Positions 22,268 through 30,769 of a DNA stretch of 39,048 nucleotides are shown here, piece by piece. Under the pieces are notes generated by a model that did no database searches, was not told the origin of the DNA, and saw only the letters and a list, made by a program, of their open reading frames with translations. The number at the start of each line of letters is the position of its first letter. The first letter of the stretch is position 1. This DNA comes from VGJW01 sp035285595 (lineage in GTDB: Bacteria; Cyanobacteriota; Sericytochromatia; S15B-MN24; VGJW01). The position numbers and the translations under genes were made by a program. Location of the stretch: the NCBI GenBank assembly GCA_035285595.1, contig JAYKGV010000005.1, forward strand, positions 1 to 39,048, given 5' to 3'.

Positions 22268-23085
22268 CGGCCATCGTCGTGGCTACATTGACGGCAGGCT
22301 TTCTCTGGCTGCTGGTCGGGCTCGGGGACAGGCTGGCCCAGGAGCGACGATGGCGGGGACGGCCGGGATTGGCAGGGGTCGGTCCCGGTGGGCCCGTGCG
22401 GGCGCAGGGGATGCTCGGTCGCACCGTGGCGGACCTTGCGTGGCGCGCAGGATGGGAACGCCCGGCCGGATGGCGGTACCTGGCATGGATCGTGTGTCCA
22501 TTACCTCTTCTGGCGGTGAGCTGGACGCGAGCCAGGAATCGTTTGGTCAGGCTGCGCGAACAGCTGCCCGACGGTCTCGCGATGTTGGTGGAAGGCCTGC
22601 GGATTGGACAGGGACTGCAAGGGTCGTGGCAGACGGTGGCCCTGCAGTGGCCGGACCCTCTTGGGCGAGAATGGCGGCGGGTCCTCGCCGACATGGAACT
22701 CGGTTTACCCTGGCCCGAGGCCTTGGCCGACATGGCGCGGAGGACCCCCTTGCCGGAGCATGATCTGCTGGTCAGGGCCGTCGCCCTGCAGCAGCGGACA
22801 GGCGCACCCCTCGCCGAAGTCCTCGAGAGGCTGGCTGAAACGATGCGTGTCAAGGCCGAGTTGGAGGGAGATCTCGCGGCCCTTACGGCTCAGGGGCGCA
22901 TGTCCGCCTGGGTCCTCGGATTACTGCCGGTCGGCGTCGCCGGTCTGATGGGGCTGGTGGCTCCGGAGCACCTCGGCGGGTTCCTGGCCCACCCCGCCGG
23001 TCGGCGCATGGCCCTTGGAGCCTTGGTTGCCCAAGGTTTGGCCGTGCTCGCCATGCGGCGCATCCTGCGGATCGAGGACAGGTAG
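22264..23085 (+). CDS. tadB: Tad inner-membrane platform protein TadB
   Basis: The 273-residue product carries a type II secretion F (T2SSF) domain with hydrophobic segments at the N-terminus (TAIVVATLTAGFLWLLVGL), around residue 75-95, and two near the C-terminus. The cytoplasmic core reads LREQLPDGLAMLVEGLRIGQ, VLADMELGLPWPEALADMA and RTGAPLAEVLERLAETMRVK, typical of TadB. GTG 22264 overlaps the cpaF stop (GTGA). The last 165 bases are also coding, on the other strand, for the tail of the AI-2E-family gene. Confidence 0.9.
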   Translation: MTAIVVATLTAGFLWLLVGLGDRLAQERRWRGRPGLAGVGPGGPVRAQGMLGRTVADLAWRAGWERPAGWRYLAWIVCPLPLLAVSWTRARNRLVRLREQLPDGLAMLVEGLRIGQGLQGSWQTVALQWPDPLGREWRRVLADMELGLPWPEALADMARRTPLPEHDLLVRAVALQQRTGAPLAEVLERLAETMRVKAELEGDLAALTAQGRMSAWVLGLLPVGVAGLMGLVAPEHLGGFLAHPAGRRMALGALVAQGLAVLAMRRILRIEDR

Positions 23086-24114
23086 CGGGCGTCCCTCCAC
23101 GAGCGGGACCCAGAGATTGCGGCCGACTTCGAGCAGCACGGCAGTCAGGGGCACGGCGATGAGCGCACCTTGCAGACCCAGGAGGCCGCTTCCCAGAAGG
23201 ATGCCCAAGATCAGCAAGGATGGAGGGAGGTCTACGGCACGTGCATAGAGCCAAGGCCCGATGAGGTTCTGTTGGACCGCCTGCGCGGCGACGAAAATGG
23301 CCAGGGTCTTCAGGGCCATGGCCGGTCCGGCCGTGCTGGCCACGAGAAAAGCAAGCACGCCGCCCACGGCTCCCCCGAACGGTACGATCTCGAGCAAGCC
23401 TGTCAGGACCCCCAGCACCACCCCGAAGGGCAGGCCAATCAAGCTGTATCCGGCGGCCAGCAGGGCGGCGAGGGCGGCCAGCGTCAGCAACATCGCCCGG
23501 ACGTACGCGCCCAGACGTGTGGCGATGGGCTCGATCTGGCCACGGACCACCGGGCGCAGGCGAGGGGGAAAGCATGCCAGCAGACCCCTTTCGAGCATGG
23601 GGGCGTCGATCAGGATGAAGAGCGCCGTAATGAGCACGATGCCCACGTTGGCGACCGCACCCAGTACCGTGCCTGCCACGCCGACGCCCGATCTTATGGC
23701 TCCGGCCGCCCGCTCGGCCATCCAGCCCGCGAGGTCCATCTGCCCCGTGGGCAAGCCGAACCGGGAGCCCCAGCGCAGGACGTCAGCCGAGTGTCCTCTC
23801 CAAGTCTCGGCCAGGCTCGGCAGCGCACCCGCGAAGGCTTCGGCCTGGCTGAGGATCCCGGGAATCAACGCGGCACCGGTCGCGAGCACCAGCAGTAGAC
23901 TTCCGATGAAGGCCAACATGGCCGCGGGCGCCTGCCCCAGACGGGTCCTGCGGCGTATGCCGGAAACGGCTGGCTGCAGGGCAGCCGCCACCAGGGTGGC
24001 CAGGAACACCAACACCAGCACATCGGTCAGCCGCAGCAGCAGCCATGTGCCCAGTACCAATGCTGTCACGGCCGCCAGAGTGGAGGGAGCGACGCGGAGG
24101 GTTGGTCGGTTCAT
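22921..24114 (-). CDS. AI-2E family transporter, tail overlapping tadB
   Basis: The 397-residue polytopic protein belongs to the AI-2E/YdiK-PerM exporter family: several transmembrane helices, then the conserved LLEIVPFGGAVGGVLAFL and a late LLGLQGALIAVPLTAVL. Substrates in the family range from autoinducer 2 to Na+/Li+; this one cannot be assigned. The family normally ends shortly after the last helix, but here about 55 extra polar residues follow, read antisense from the 3' end of tadB, apparently because no earlier stop exists. The gene interrupts the tad cluster between tadB and tadC. ATG 24114 is a good start, with divergent tadC 92 bases away. Confidence 0.9.
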   Translation of the reverse strand: MNRPTLRVAPSTLAAVTALVLGTWLLLRLTDVLVLVFLATLVAAALQPAVSGIRRRTRLGQAPAAMLAFIGSLLLVLATGAALIPGILSQAEAFAGALPSLAETWRGHSADVLRWGSRFGLPTGQMDLAGWMAERAAGAIRSGVGVAGTVLGAVANVGIVLITALFILIDAPMLERGLLACFPPRLRPVVRGQIEPIATRLGAYVRAMLLTLAALAALLAAGYSLIGLPFGVVLGVLTGLLEIVPFGGAVGGVLAFLVASTAGPAMALKTLAIFVAAQAVQQNLIGPWLYARAVDLPPSLLILGILLGSGLLGLQGALIAVPLTAVLLEVGRNLWVPLVEGRPLPVLDPQDAPHGEHGQTLGNQGSKGHAPTGGVGQEPAEVLRSHQPHQTGDADRQ

Positions 24115-24206
24115 CGAGGTTCAGGATACCCCACGGCTTGTCTGGCGCAACGTCCGCGAGAAGAGGGTGCGACGTGCCGGAGAGGCACGAATGCCAAGCT
24201 GCCCCC

Positions 24207-24854
24207 ATGGATATGGTGCCGTGGTGGGGAGCTGCCGGCGGGGCCCTCGTGGCCGTCTTGGCCGGGAGCTGGCGTGATCCCGGTGAACGTGGCGTGCGCC
24301 ATCTGGAGGCCACGGCGAGCTCGGTGCGGCTCACGATGCGGCGCAGCCGCCGGACGTGGGTGGGCGGATCGCGGCGGCGCGCGAGCATTGCCGCGGCACT
24401 TCCCGACATGCTGGACCTGACGGCCTCTGCGGTGGGGTCGGGTATGGGGCTCGACGCGGCCTGGGCCGCCATGCTGGAGGGACCGCCACCTGCCCCGGTG
24501 CATCCCTTGCATGAAGAGATGGCCTTGGTGCTGGCAGAGGTGCGCCTCGGGAGGTCTCGGGAGGATGCGTTGCGGGCGATGGCGGATCGGACGTGCCTAC
24601 CTGACGTGGCACGGTTGGCTGCGGCCCTGATCCAAGCCGAACGCCACGGCATCGCGCTTCAAGGGGTGCTTTCAGGTCAGGCGGCCACGATCAGAACGGC
24701 CCGACGCCAGCGGGCCCGACGTCAGGCGCAGGAAGCACCCGTCAAGCTGCTCTTCCCGTTGGTCTTCGGGATGTTCCCGGCCTTGCTGGTCGTGACGCTG
24801 GGCCCGCCGGCGCTGAGGTTGTGGGAGACGTTCAACCGACCGGCGGGGAGCTGA
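24207..24854 (+). CDS. tadC: Tad inner-membrane platform protein TadC
   Basis: The 215-residue T2SSF-domain protein resembles TadC: ALPDMLDLTASAVGSGMGLDAA, EVRLGRSREDALRAMADR, ALIQAERHGIALQGVLSGQA, and the C-terminal membrane segment APVKLLFPLVFGMFPALLVV, a TadC hallmark. The N-terminal part is shorter than usual. ATG 24207 (or 24213) has no strong Shine-Dalgarno, so expression may rely on a promoter in the 92 bases shared with the divergent AI-2E gene. Its last 23 bases overlap the end of the convergent DedA gene. TadB and TadC act as a pair, so separation from tadB is unusual. Confidence 0.88.
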   Translation: MDMVPWWGAAGGALVAVLAGSWRDPGERGVRHLEATASSVRLTMRRSRRTWVGGSRRRASIAAALPDMLDLTASAVGSGMGLDAAWAAMLEGPPPAPVHPLHEEMALVLAEVRLGRSREDALRAMADRTCLPDVARLAAALIQAERHGIALQGVLSGQAATIRTARRQRARRQAQEAPVKLLFPLVFGMFPALLVVTLGPPALRLWETFNRPAGS

Positions 24855-25473
24855 CCTGCGTGCGCCCGCCGAGAATGTGGCGTCGAATCCACCACGTCGC
24901 GCCACCGACGAGCAGCAGGCCGATGGCCAGATCGAAGCGATGCATCCAGTGCCTCAAGGGCTCGAGATTCTCACCGAGGCGGACACCGATCCAAAGGAAC
25001 AGATAAGACCAGATCCACGAGCCCAGCAGGGTGTAGACCGAGAAGGGCAGCAGGGGGACCCGCGAGATGCCTGCCGGCAGCGAGATGAAGGTGCGTACCA
25101 CGGGCAGGAGGCGACCCCAGAACGAGGCGGCGTTGCCCCAGCGCGCGAAGAACCTGTCGGCAATCTCCAGGTCGTGGGCCGACATGAATACGTAGCGGCC
25201 GTAGCGCTCGAGGAACGGACGTCCACCATAGGCCCCGATCCCCCAGGCGATCCAGCTGCCGACAAGATTGCCGACGCCTCCCGCGAACGCGGCCAGATGA
25301 AAGTTCATCTGGCCCTGTGACACAAGAACGCCCGCCGCCGGCATGATGACCTCACTAGGCAGGGGGATGCACGCACTCTCAATCGCCATGGCCAAGACCA
25401 CGCCGCCGTAGCCGAAGGCCTCGAGCAGCGCCTTTACCCAGCCGGCAAGGAAAGCGATGATTTCCGTGAACAT
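24832..25473 (-). CDS. DedA family membrane protein
   Basis: The 213-residue product has the DedA signatures: AIESACIPLPSEVIMPAAGV in the first half and FWGRLLPVVRTFISLPAGIS with the conserved arginines in the second, plus a C-terminal membrane helix. DedA proteins are lipid scramblases/transporters, several of which handle undecaprenyl phosphate or phosphatidylethanolamine; with uppP in the same window a link to lipid-carrier recycling is conceivable but not shown. ATG 25473 begins MFTEIIAFLAGWV, the usual form; a longer frame back to 25542 would add a non-conserved segment. Convergent overlap with tadC. Confidence 0.92.
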   Translation of the reverse strand: MFTEIIAFLAGWVKALLEAFGYGGVVLAMAIESACIPLPSEVIMPAAGVLVSQGQMNFHLAAFAGGVGNLVGSWIAWGIGAYGGRPFLERYGRYVFMSAHDLEIADRFFARWGNAASFWGRLLPVVRTFISLPAGISRVPLLPFSVYTLLGSWIWSYLFLWIGVRLGENLEPLRHWMHRFDLAIGLLLVGGATWWIRRHILGGRTQVSSPPVG

Positions 25474-25551
25474 GGATGTCAGGATACCTGCCGGGGTGGA
25501 GTGGAGTCGATTCGTAAGCCACTTGTAAGCAATGCAGGGCATGATGTGACC

Positions 25552-26649
25552 ATGGATGGCTCCAGAATCCTCGGCTCCCGTCTGTGCCTGGTCGTGGCAG
25601 CGCTGGGGTTGCTCGCCTGCCAGCAGGTGCCTTCGGGCAACACCGTCCCTGTGACCGAGGCAACCGTGTCGCCCGATGACCTTGGCGAAACGGAAGCCCT
25701 GGGGAGTGACGAGGTGGAGGTGGCCCTGCTTGCCAAGCTTCTAGGGGGGGCCAGCGGGCTCGAAGAGTTGGCGGGAGCGACACCGCTCGTCAACGATGGC
25801 GGTGCCGTCTTCCTGGATCAGACGGCGACAAGTTACGGGCTGGCATCGCTCGGATCCCGAGGGCCGGTCGATAGGGACTTCGAGCGGTTGCCTCGACTGA
25901 GGGTCCTGCCGATGATGCGGAAGGCCGCAGGGCGTCCGGACACCGTGACGGCCTCCTGTGACGGGAGGGCGAGGGCCGCGAGCGACGCCCGCAGCCACGT
26001 CATCTGTTTGAACCGGGGGCGCCGCACGGCGACGGTCGTCACCACGGAGCGGTTGTCCGGGAAAGTTGCCATCGATTTGCCACCTTATTTCTCGGGTGAC
26101 TTCGCGGGCGTGGGCCAGGATGACGCGCCGGAGGGCGTGGGCTTGGCGTCGCGACAGGGCGTTGCCGAGACGCGCCTTGAGTTTGTCCGTCGGCGTGCGG
26201 GCTGGGAGGTGCTTTCGGTGTCCAGCACCCGCTTCGTGTCCGATGACCTGCCAGCTGAGGCACCCCGGATTTCCTGGGTGGACGGGGTACTCGGCGATGC
26301 TCGACGCGGCCCCGAGCCCGAGCGGTTCGACAAGCTGGTGCCCAAGGATCGCTTCCCTGGACTGCCGCCGAACAGCCAGATCATCCTGCGGGTCAGGATG
26401 TCGTCGGCGGTTCCGACCCTCGTCCTCGTGGGCGGGCTGGGACCTTCGCCGATTCGTCTGGTGGACGATGGCACGCGCGGGGACGAAGTGCCGCGGGACG
26501 GGATCTACTCCGCGCGTCTTCCCACTCCGCCCAAGCCGCGGCGGACCTTTCATCTTTCGGTGACGGCGATGCCTGCGTCCGCGCTTGCGACCGAGTCGGT
26601 GACGACCGTCCCCGAGGAAACGTGGGTCGTGCCTTTCACCGTGAAGTGA
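25552..26649 (+). CDS. Lipoprotein of unknown function with choice-of-anchor-like C-terminal domain
   Basis: The 365-residue product starts with a signal peptide and lipobox LLAC (cysteine 23). The mature N-terminus is acidic and flexible. Near the C-terminus the sequence VDDGTRGDEVPRDGIYSARL matches the D-D-G-x-x-G-D-x-x-x-x-D-G-x-Y pattern found in extracellular beta-sandwich domains of surface proteins. The middle section (about 60-260) is not recognised. ATG 25552 has only a weak ribosome-binding site (GCAGGG). It should sit in the outer membrane or facing the periplasm. Confidence 0.75.
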   Translation: MDGSRILGSRLCLVVAALGLLACQQVPSGNTVPVTEATVSPDDLGETEALGSDEVEVALLAKLLGGASGLEELAGATPLVNDGGAVFLDQTATSYGLASLGSRGPVDRDFERLPRLRVLPMMRKAAGRPDTVTASCDGRARAASDARSHVICLNRGRRTATVVTTERLSGKVAIDLPPYFSGDFAGVGQDDAPEGVGLASRQGVAETRLEFVRRRAGWEVLSVSSTRFVSDDLPAEAPRISWVDGVLGDARRGPEPERFDKLVPKDRFPGLPPNSQIILRVRMSSAVPTLVLVGGLGPSPIRLVDDGTRGDEVPRDGIYSARLPTPPKPRRTFHLSVTAMPASALATESVTTVPEETWVVPFTVK

Positions 26650-26709
26650 CCGCCCGTTGACCTGCGGAGTCGGGGACCAGGGTATAGGATGCGGGCAGGA
26701 GGACAGCAT

Positions 26710-27675
26710 GTGAGCACGGAGCGTGCGGGCCAACGCAGGGCCTCGGCCCCTGTCTTGTCTCCCCTCACGTCCGGTGCCGCCCCCGGCAGGGAGGAATCCA
26801 AGGGGTGGCGTGGACGGCTTCTGGATGTGTGGTCCGGTCTGGGCCACTTCACGTTCCATCCACCCCTGAGGACGCAAGCGCGCGAGGCCCTCCAGCGCCA
26901 GGCGGACCTTGCCGCCCGGGGCGCTCACGCTTGGGATCCTGCAAGACCGCTGGCGGAGGCTCGTAGTGCGCACCACACGAACACCCTTGATGATTTTGCC
27001 AAGGCCTTGGCCGGCCCCTTCGACTGGCTGGAAGGTGATGTCTGGCTGGAGGGTGCCGCACGGCGTCTGGGGCCTCTTCAGCGATGGCGCGAGCCCATCA
27101 TGGCCCACGACCCCTTGGAATATCCCACCCTGCGCACGGCGGAGTGGCTGGAACTGGGTATCCGGTCCGGCAAGGGGTTGAAGTTGGACCTCAAGCATGC
27201 GGCGGCGGTTCCGGAGGTTCTTGCCTTGCTTGAACGACACCCCGTCCCTGCGGGGCGGCTCATGATCAACATGGACGTCGTCGCGGGGCCCGGCGCTCCC
27301 AGGGGCCCGATGCACCGCCTGATCGAGGCCGTGTCCGATCGGATGCCGGACAGGAGGACCCTCGAACGGATCCGAATGGCCCAGCCTCATGCCATCATCA
27401 GCCTTGGCATCGCGACGCGTGGCCGTCGCCCCGAGGACAGGTACTCCGAGGTTCAGGTGTCCAGGTTACTTGAACTTGCCCGCACGGTGGGTGCCCCCGT
27501 CCAGTTTGCCTTGCGATCCGATCTCGTGACGCCGGAACTGGTTGCGAAGTTGCGTCCTTTTGGTAAGGTCGGAGTCTGGAACGACCCCGCCATTTCTCGC
27601 CCTGCCGATCTGGCGGCCGAGCGGGCGAGATTCCTGGCCATGGGCTGCGAAGGCATCGTGGATCTCCGGGGCTGA
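26710..27675 (+). CDS. FAM151/menorin-like protein (DUF2181, GDPD superfamily)
   Basis: The 321-residue product resembles the FAM151/menorin domain: HHTNTLDDFAKAL (histidines 88-89), DWLEGDVWLEG (Glu108, Asp110), IMAHDP (His133), then GKGLKLDLKH, RLMINMDVVAGPGAP, AIISLGIATRG and VQFALRSDLV. The His/Glu/Asp pattern is that of glycerophosphodiester phosphodiesterase-like TIM barrels, so a metal-dependent phosphodiesterase is possible but unproven even in animal homologues. About 80 N-terminal residues precede the domain, without a signal peptide. GTG 26710 follows AGGAGG by 7 bases; ATG 26689 lies before that site. A loose promoter, TTGACC (26657) and TATAGG (26683), stands upstream. The BTAD regulator gene follows after 16 bases. 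Confidence 0.75.
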   Translation: MSTERAGQRRASAPVLSPLTSGAAPGREESKGWRGRLLDVWSGLGHFTFHPPLRTQAREALQRQADLAARGAHAWDPARPLAEARSAHHTNTLDDFAKALAGPFDWLEGDVWLEGAARRLGPLQRWREPIMAHDPLEYPTLRTAEWLELGIRSGKGLKLDLKHAAAVPEVLALLERHPVPAGRLMINMDVVAGPGAPRGPMHRLIEAVSDRMPDRRTLERIRMAQPHAIISLGIATRGRRPEDRYSEVQVSRLLELARTVGAPVQFALRSDLVTPELVAKLRPFGKVGVWNDPAISRPADLAAERARFLAMGCEGIVDLRG

Positions 27676-27691
27676 TGAAAGGTCCGTGGGT

Positions 27692-30600
27692 GTGACCCTG
27701 TCCCAGCTTTCCCGTCGTAAGTTGCGGCCGGTTCCGGTGTTGCCGGGCTCCATGCCAAGGCCGCGCGTTGCCGTCCGCTTGGCCGAGGGGGACCGTGAAG
27801 GGTGTTTCCTGACCCTCATTTCCGCAGGACCCGGATACGGCAAGACCACCGCGGCAGCGCGCCACGCAGCGGCATTTGCCGGTTCGGTCGCATGGTACCG
27901 CTTGGATGCCGGGGATCGGGACCCCGTAAGGTTCGTGGCTCATCTCGAAGCGACACTCGCCTCGCTGGGCGTCACCTCGAGCAGCTCGGTCGTGCCCTTG
28001 GTTGCGGCATCGCGCGAGGCCTCGGTCGCGCTGGGACAAGCGCTGGAACAGCTCTCCGACGCGTGGGCGAGCACCCGGTCCGAGCCCGCTCTTCTGGTCC
28101 TCGATGACGTACACGAAGTCGCCGACCTTGCCGGGGTTTGGCCTGCCCTGTCGGCCTTCCTTGAAGGTTTGCCGTCTGCCGGGCACGTGCTCATGACGAG
28201 TCGGATCCTGCCCGATCTGCCCTTGCCCCTCTGGCGGGTGAGACGACAGGCAGTGCACCTTGCGGCGGAGGAGATGGCTCTCGACGACGATGAGGTGGCT
28301 GAGTTTCTCTCGAGCCATGGAGCCCGACATTCCCGGACGTTCATGGAACGTGCCGTCGTGCGTACGGAGGGCTGGCTGGCGGCTTTGCTGTTGGCTCTCG
28401 AGACAGGAGTCCTGCCGGACGATGATCGCGAGCCTCAAGGTGGCTTGACGGATTACCTCGTGACGGAGATTGTCGAGCGGCGTGAGCCAGCTTCCCGGTT
28501 GCGTCTGCTGTTGCTGGCCCTGCTCCCGGATGTGACGCCCGATTGCCTCGGGCCCGTGCTGGGAGAGGACTGGCGCCCGACGGTCGAGGAATTCGTCGGG
28601 GCTCATCTGTTGCGTCGGACAGGGGATGCGGTCTGGAGGATGCATCCCCTCCTGCGCGACGTCCTGCGTGCCAGGGGACCGCAGTGGCTCGTCGAGGCGG
28701 GTGCGACAGGTAGCCTTGGTCAGGTGGCCGCTCTGTGGGAGTCCGAGGATCCCCTTGAGGCCATGCGTCTCTGGCGTGCGGCGGTGGCGCCGGAGGAAGC
28801 CGACGGGCAGGCGGTACGTCTGGGATGGCTGCAACTCAGAGCCCAGCATCTGGCCACCGCGGGCCAGTTGTTGGCGCAGGTCTCGCCCGGCGGAAGGGAT
28901 ACCCCGGCGTGCCAGATGCTGGCGGGCGAACGGGCACGCCTCGAGGGTCATTTCGAGCAAGCAGCAGGTATCTTCGCGAGGGCGGCAGACGAACAGGAGC
29001 GTACGGGCAGCCTTGCCGAGGCGGCCGAGGCCTTGGCCCATCTGGCGGCGGTCGAGGCTGCGCGTGGAGAGTCTGGGGCGGCCCGTACGGCCCGCAGGTC
29101 CCTGCGGGATTTGCCTCAAGACCGGCATGGGGCTCGAGGCCTTGCCGAGACGGTGCTGGGAGTCCAGGCCTTGTTCGCCGATGACGAGACCTTGGCCCAG
29201 GAGCATCTGGACCGGGCCCTCGACCATGCGCGGATGGCTGCGGATCTGGCAGCCCAAGCGAGAGTCCAGCACAATCTCGGCCTCTTGCACGCACGCCACG
29301 GAAGATTCGGTGCGGCCCGGGCTTGTTACGAAGATGCGTTGCGGCTTTCAGGTGAGGCTGGCCTCCTGCCCATGGCCATGACGGCCAACAATCTCGGAGC
29401 CCTATGTCTTCATGCCGGGGACTTCGAGGCGGCGCGCCGGTATCTCGATGCGGGAAGGGTCCAGGCCAAGGCCCTGGGAAGTCGGCGTGAGGCCTTGTAT
29501 CTGAGCATTTCTCTGGGAGACTGGGCCGTGCGGCAAGGTGAACTGCTCGAGGCCAGGACCCGTTTCCTTGCCGCCCGAGAGGAGGCACGGGCGCTCGGGG
29601 ACCGTGGGCAGGAGGCTGCCGCAGTGGCCGGCCTGGCTCAAGTGGCGCTGGCGGAGGGACAGCCTGTCGAGGCAGAGTTTCTGCTGCGGGAGGCGCTCGA
29701 GCTCAGGTCCCCAAGAGAGGACGATCCCACGTTGGGCGATCTGGTGTTTCCCTTGGCGCGTGTGCTCGAGGCCCGCGGGCGAGGAGACGAGGCCCGCTCG
29801 ATGCTCGAGAGAGCCGTGCCGATGCTGCGGCGCCTTGGCTACAGGTATCGTCTAGCTCAAGCGTTGGCCTTGCTGGGGGGCATGGGGGACGACGTCTCCG
29901 CCCGAGAGGCGGCCCGACTTGCAGAGAGCCACGGATATGCGGGTCTCGTGGGCTTGGATTCCTTGCGCCTGCCGGTCGAGGAGCGCCGCGTGCCGCCTCT
30001 GCTTGTGCGCACCTTCGGGGGGCTCGAAGTGGAGGTGCACGGAAGACAGTTGGGCGCCAGAGACTGGCAGGGCCACAAGCCCCGCGTGCTTCTGGCCTAC
30101 CTTCTCGTCCATCCGCGAGGAGCCACGAAGGAAGAGCTGGCGGAACATCTCTATGGTGATCGGGATACGACACGTTCTGCGGTTCATGTCGTGGTATCCC
30201 GGCTGCGTCAAGCCCTCGAGCCGGGATTGGATCGTCCCCAGGACTCGCGTTTCATACGCCTCGAGGAGGGTCGATATCGGCTGGCGCTTGACCAGGACCT
30301 CTGGTGGGATGCCGCGGTGGCGGCCCGCTGGCTCGATCGTGCCGCTGAGCCGGATGTGGCCGAAGCCGTCAAGCGAATGGCCTTGGAGGAGGCGCTCGGT
30401 CTCGAGCGTGGGCGATTCCTGGCAGACATGGAAGGCGAGCTCTGGGCCGTGATGGCCCAGGAAGCGTGGCGTCGTCGTTTGCGCGGGGCCTTTCTCAGCT
30501 TGACGGGCCTGTTGGCGGCCGCGGGTGAGGATGAGGCCGTCATCCGCTGGGCCGATCATGTGCTCGGCCATGACAGGACGTGCGAGGAGGCCCATGTGGC

Positions 30601-30769
30601 CCGGATGGAGGCCTTGGGACGCTTGGGACGCTTCGATGCAGCCCGAAGACAGTATCGTTTGCTCGTCGGATTGCTCGAACGGGAATTGGGTGTGGCGCCC
30701 TCGGAGGCCACCGAGGCTGCGTGGAGAGGGATTTCGGCCATCGTATCCTCCGGGGGCCGCAAGTCTTGA
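27692..30769 (+). CDS. Second AfsR/MalT-like regulator: STAND ATPase, TPR, winged helix and BTAD
   Basis: The 1025-residue protein has Walker A AGPGYGKTT (about 45-53), Walker B ALLVLDDVHE (about 133-142), a MalT-like stretch GHVLMTSRILPDLPLPLWR, a TPR section with QHNLGLLHARHGRFGAARAC and TANNLGALCLHAGDFEAARR, and a C-terminal winged helix (VRTFGGLEVEVHGRQL, HPRGATKEELAEHLYG, VVVSRLRQALEP) followed by BTAD. It is a paralogue of the 8926-12045 gene. The frame is open back to 27542, inside the previous gene; GTG 27692 is preferred, since AAAGG lies 9 bases before it. The gene sits between the menorin-like and Rieske genes and ends in a TTGA overlap, so it likely regulates that operon or itself. 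Confidence 0.88.
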   Translation: MTLSQLSRRKLRPVPVLPGSMPRPRVAVRLAEGDREGCFLTLISAGPGYGKTTAAARHAAAFAGSVAWYRLDAGDRDPVRFVAHLEATLASLGVTSSSSVVPLVAASREASVALGQALEQLSDAWASTRSEPALLVLDDVHEVADLAGVWPALSAFLEGLPSAGHVLMTSRILPDLPLPLWRVRRQAVHLAAEEMALDDDEVAEFLSSHGARHSRTFMERAVVRTEGWLAALLLALETGVLPDDDREPQGGLTDYLVTEIVERREPASRLRLLLLALLPDVTPDCLGPVLGEDWRPTVEEFVGAHLLRRTGDAVWRMHPLLRDVLRARGPQWLVEAGATGSLGQVAALWESEDPLEAMRLWRAAVAPEEADGQAVRLGWLQLRAQHLATAGQLLAQVSPGGRDTPACQMLAGERARLEGHFEQAAGIFARAADEQERTGSLAEAAEALAHLAAVEAARGESGAARTARRSLRDLPQDRHGARGLAETVLGVQALFADDETLAQEHLDRALDHARMAADLAAQARVQHNLGLLHARHGRFGAARACYEDALRLSGEAGLLPMAMTANNLGALCLHAGDFEAARRYLDAGRVQAKALGSRREALYLSISLGDWAVRQGELLEARTRFLAAREEARALGDRGQEAAAVAGLAQVALAEGQPVEAEFLLREALELRSPREDDPTLGDLVFPLARVLEARGRGDEARSMLERAVPMLRRLGYRYRLAQALALLGGMGDDVSAREAARLAESHGYAGLVGLDSLRLPVEERRVPPLLVRTFGGLEVEVHGRQLGARDWQGHKPRVLLAYLLVHPRGATKEELAEHLYGDRDTTRSAVHVVVSRLRQALEPGLDRPQDSRFIRLEEGRYRLALDQDLWWDAAVAARWLDRAAEPDVAEAVKRMALEEALGLERGRFLADMEGELWAVMAQEAWRRRLRGAFLSLTGLLAAAGEDEAVIRWADHVLGHDRTCEEAHVARMEALGRLGRFDAARRQYRLLVGLLERELGVAPSEATEAAWRGISAIVSSGGRKS

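Noticed and set aside
25741..27390. 549-codon minus-strand frame opposite the lipoprotein and menorin-like genes
   Set aside because: It crosses two plausible genes and has no start context or domain.
27398..29299. 633-codon minus-strand frame opposite the second BTAD regulator
   Set aside because: Same reason: the plus strand carries Walker motifs, TPRs and BTAD; the minus frame has no recognisable features.
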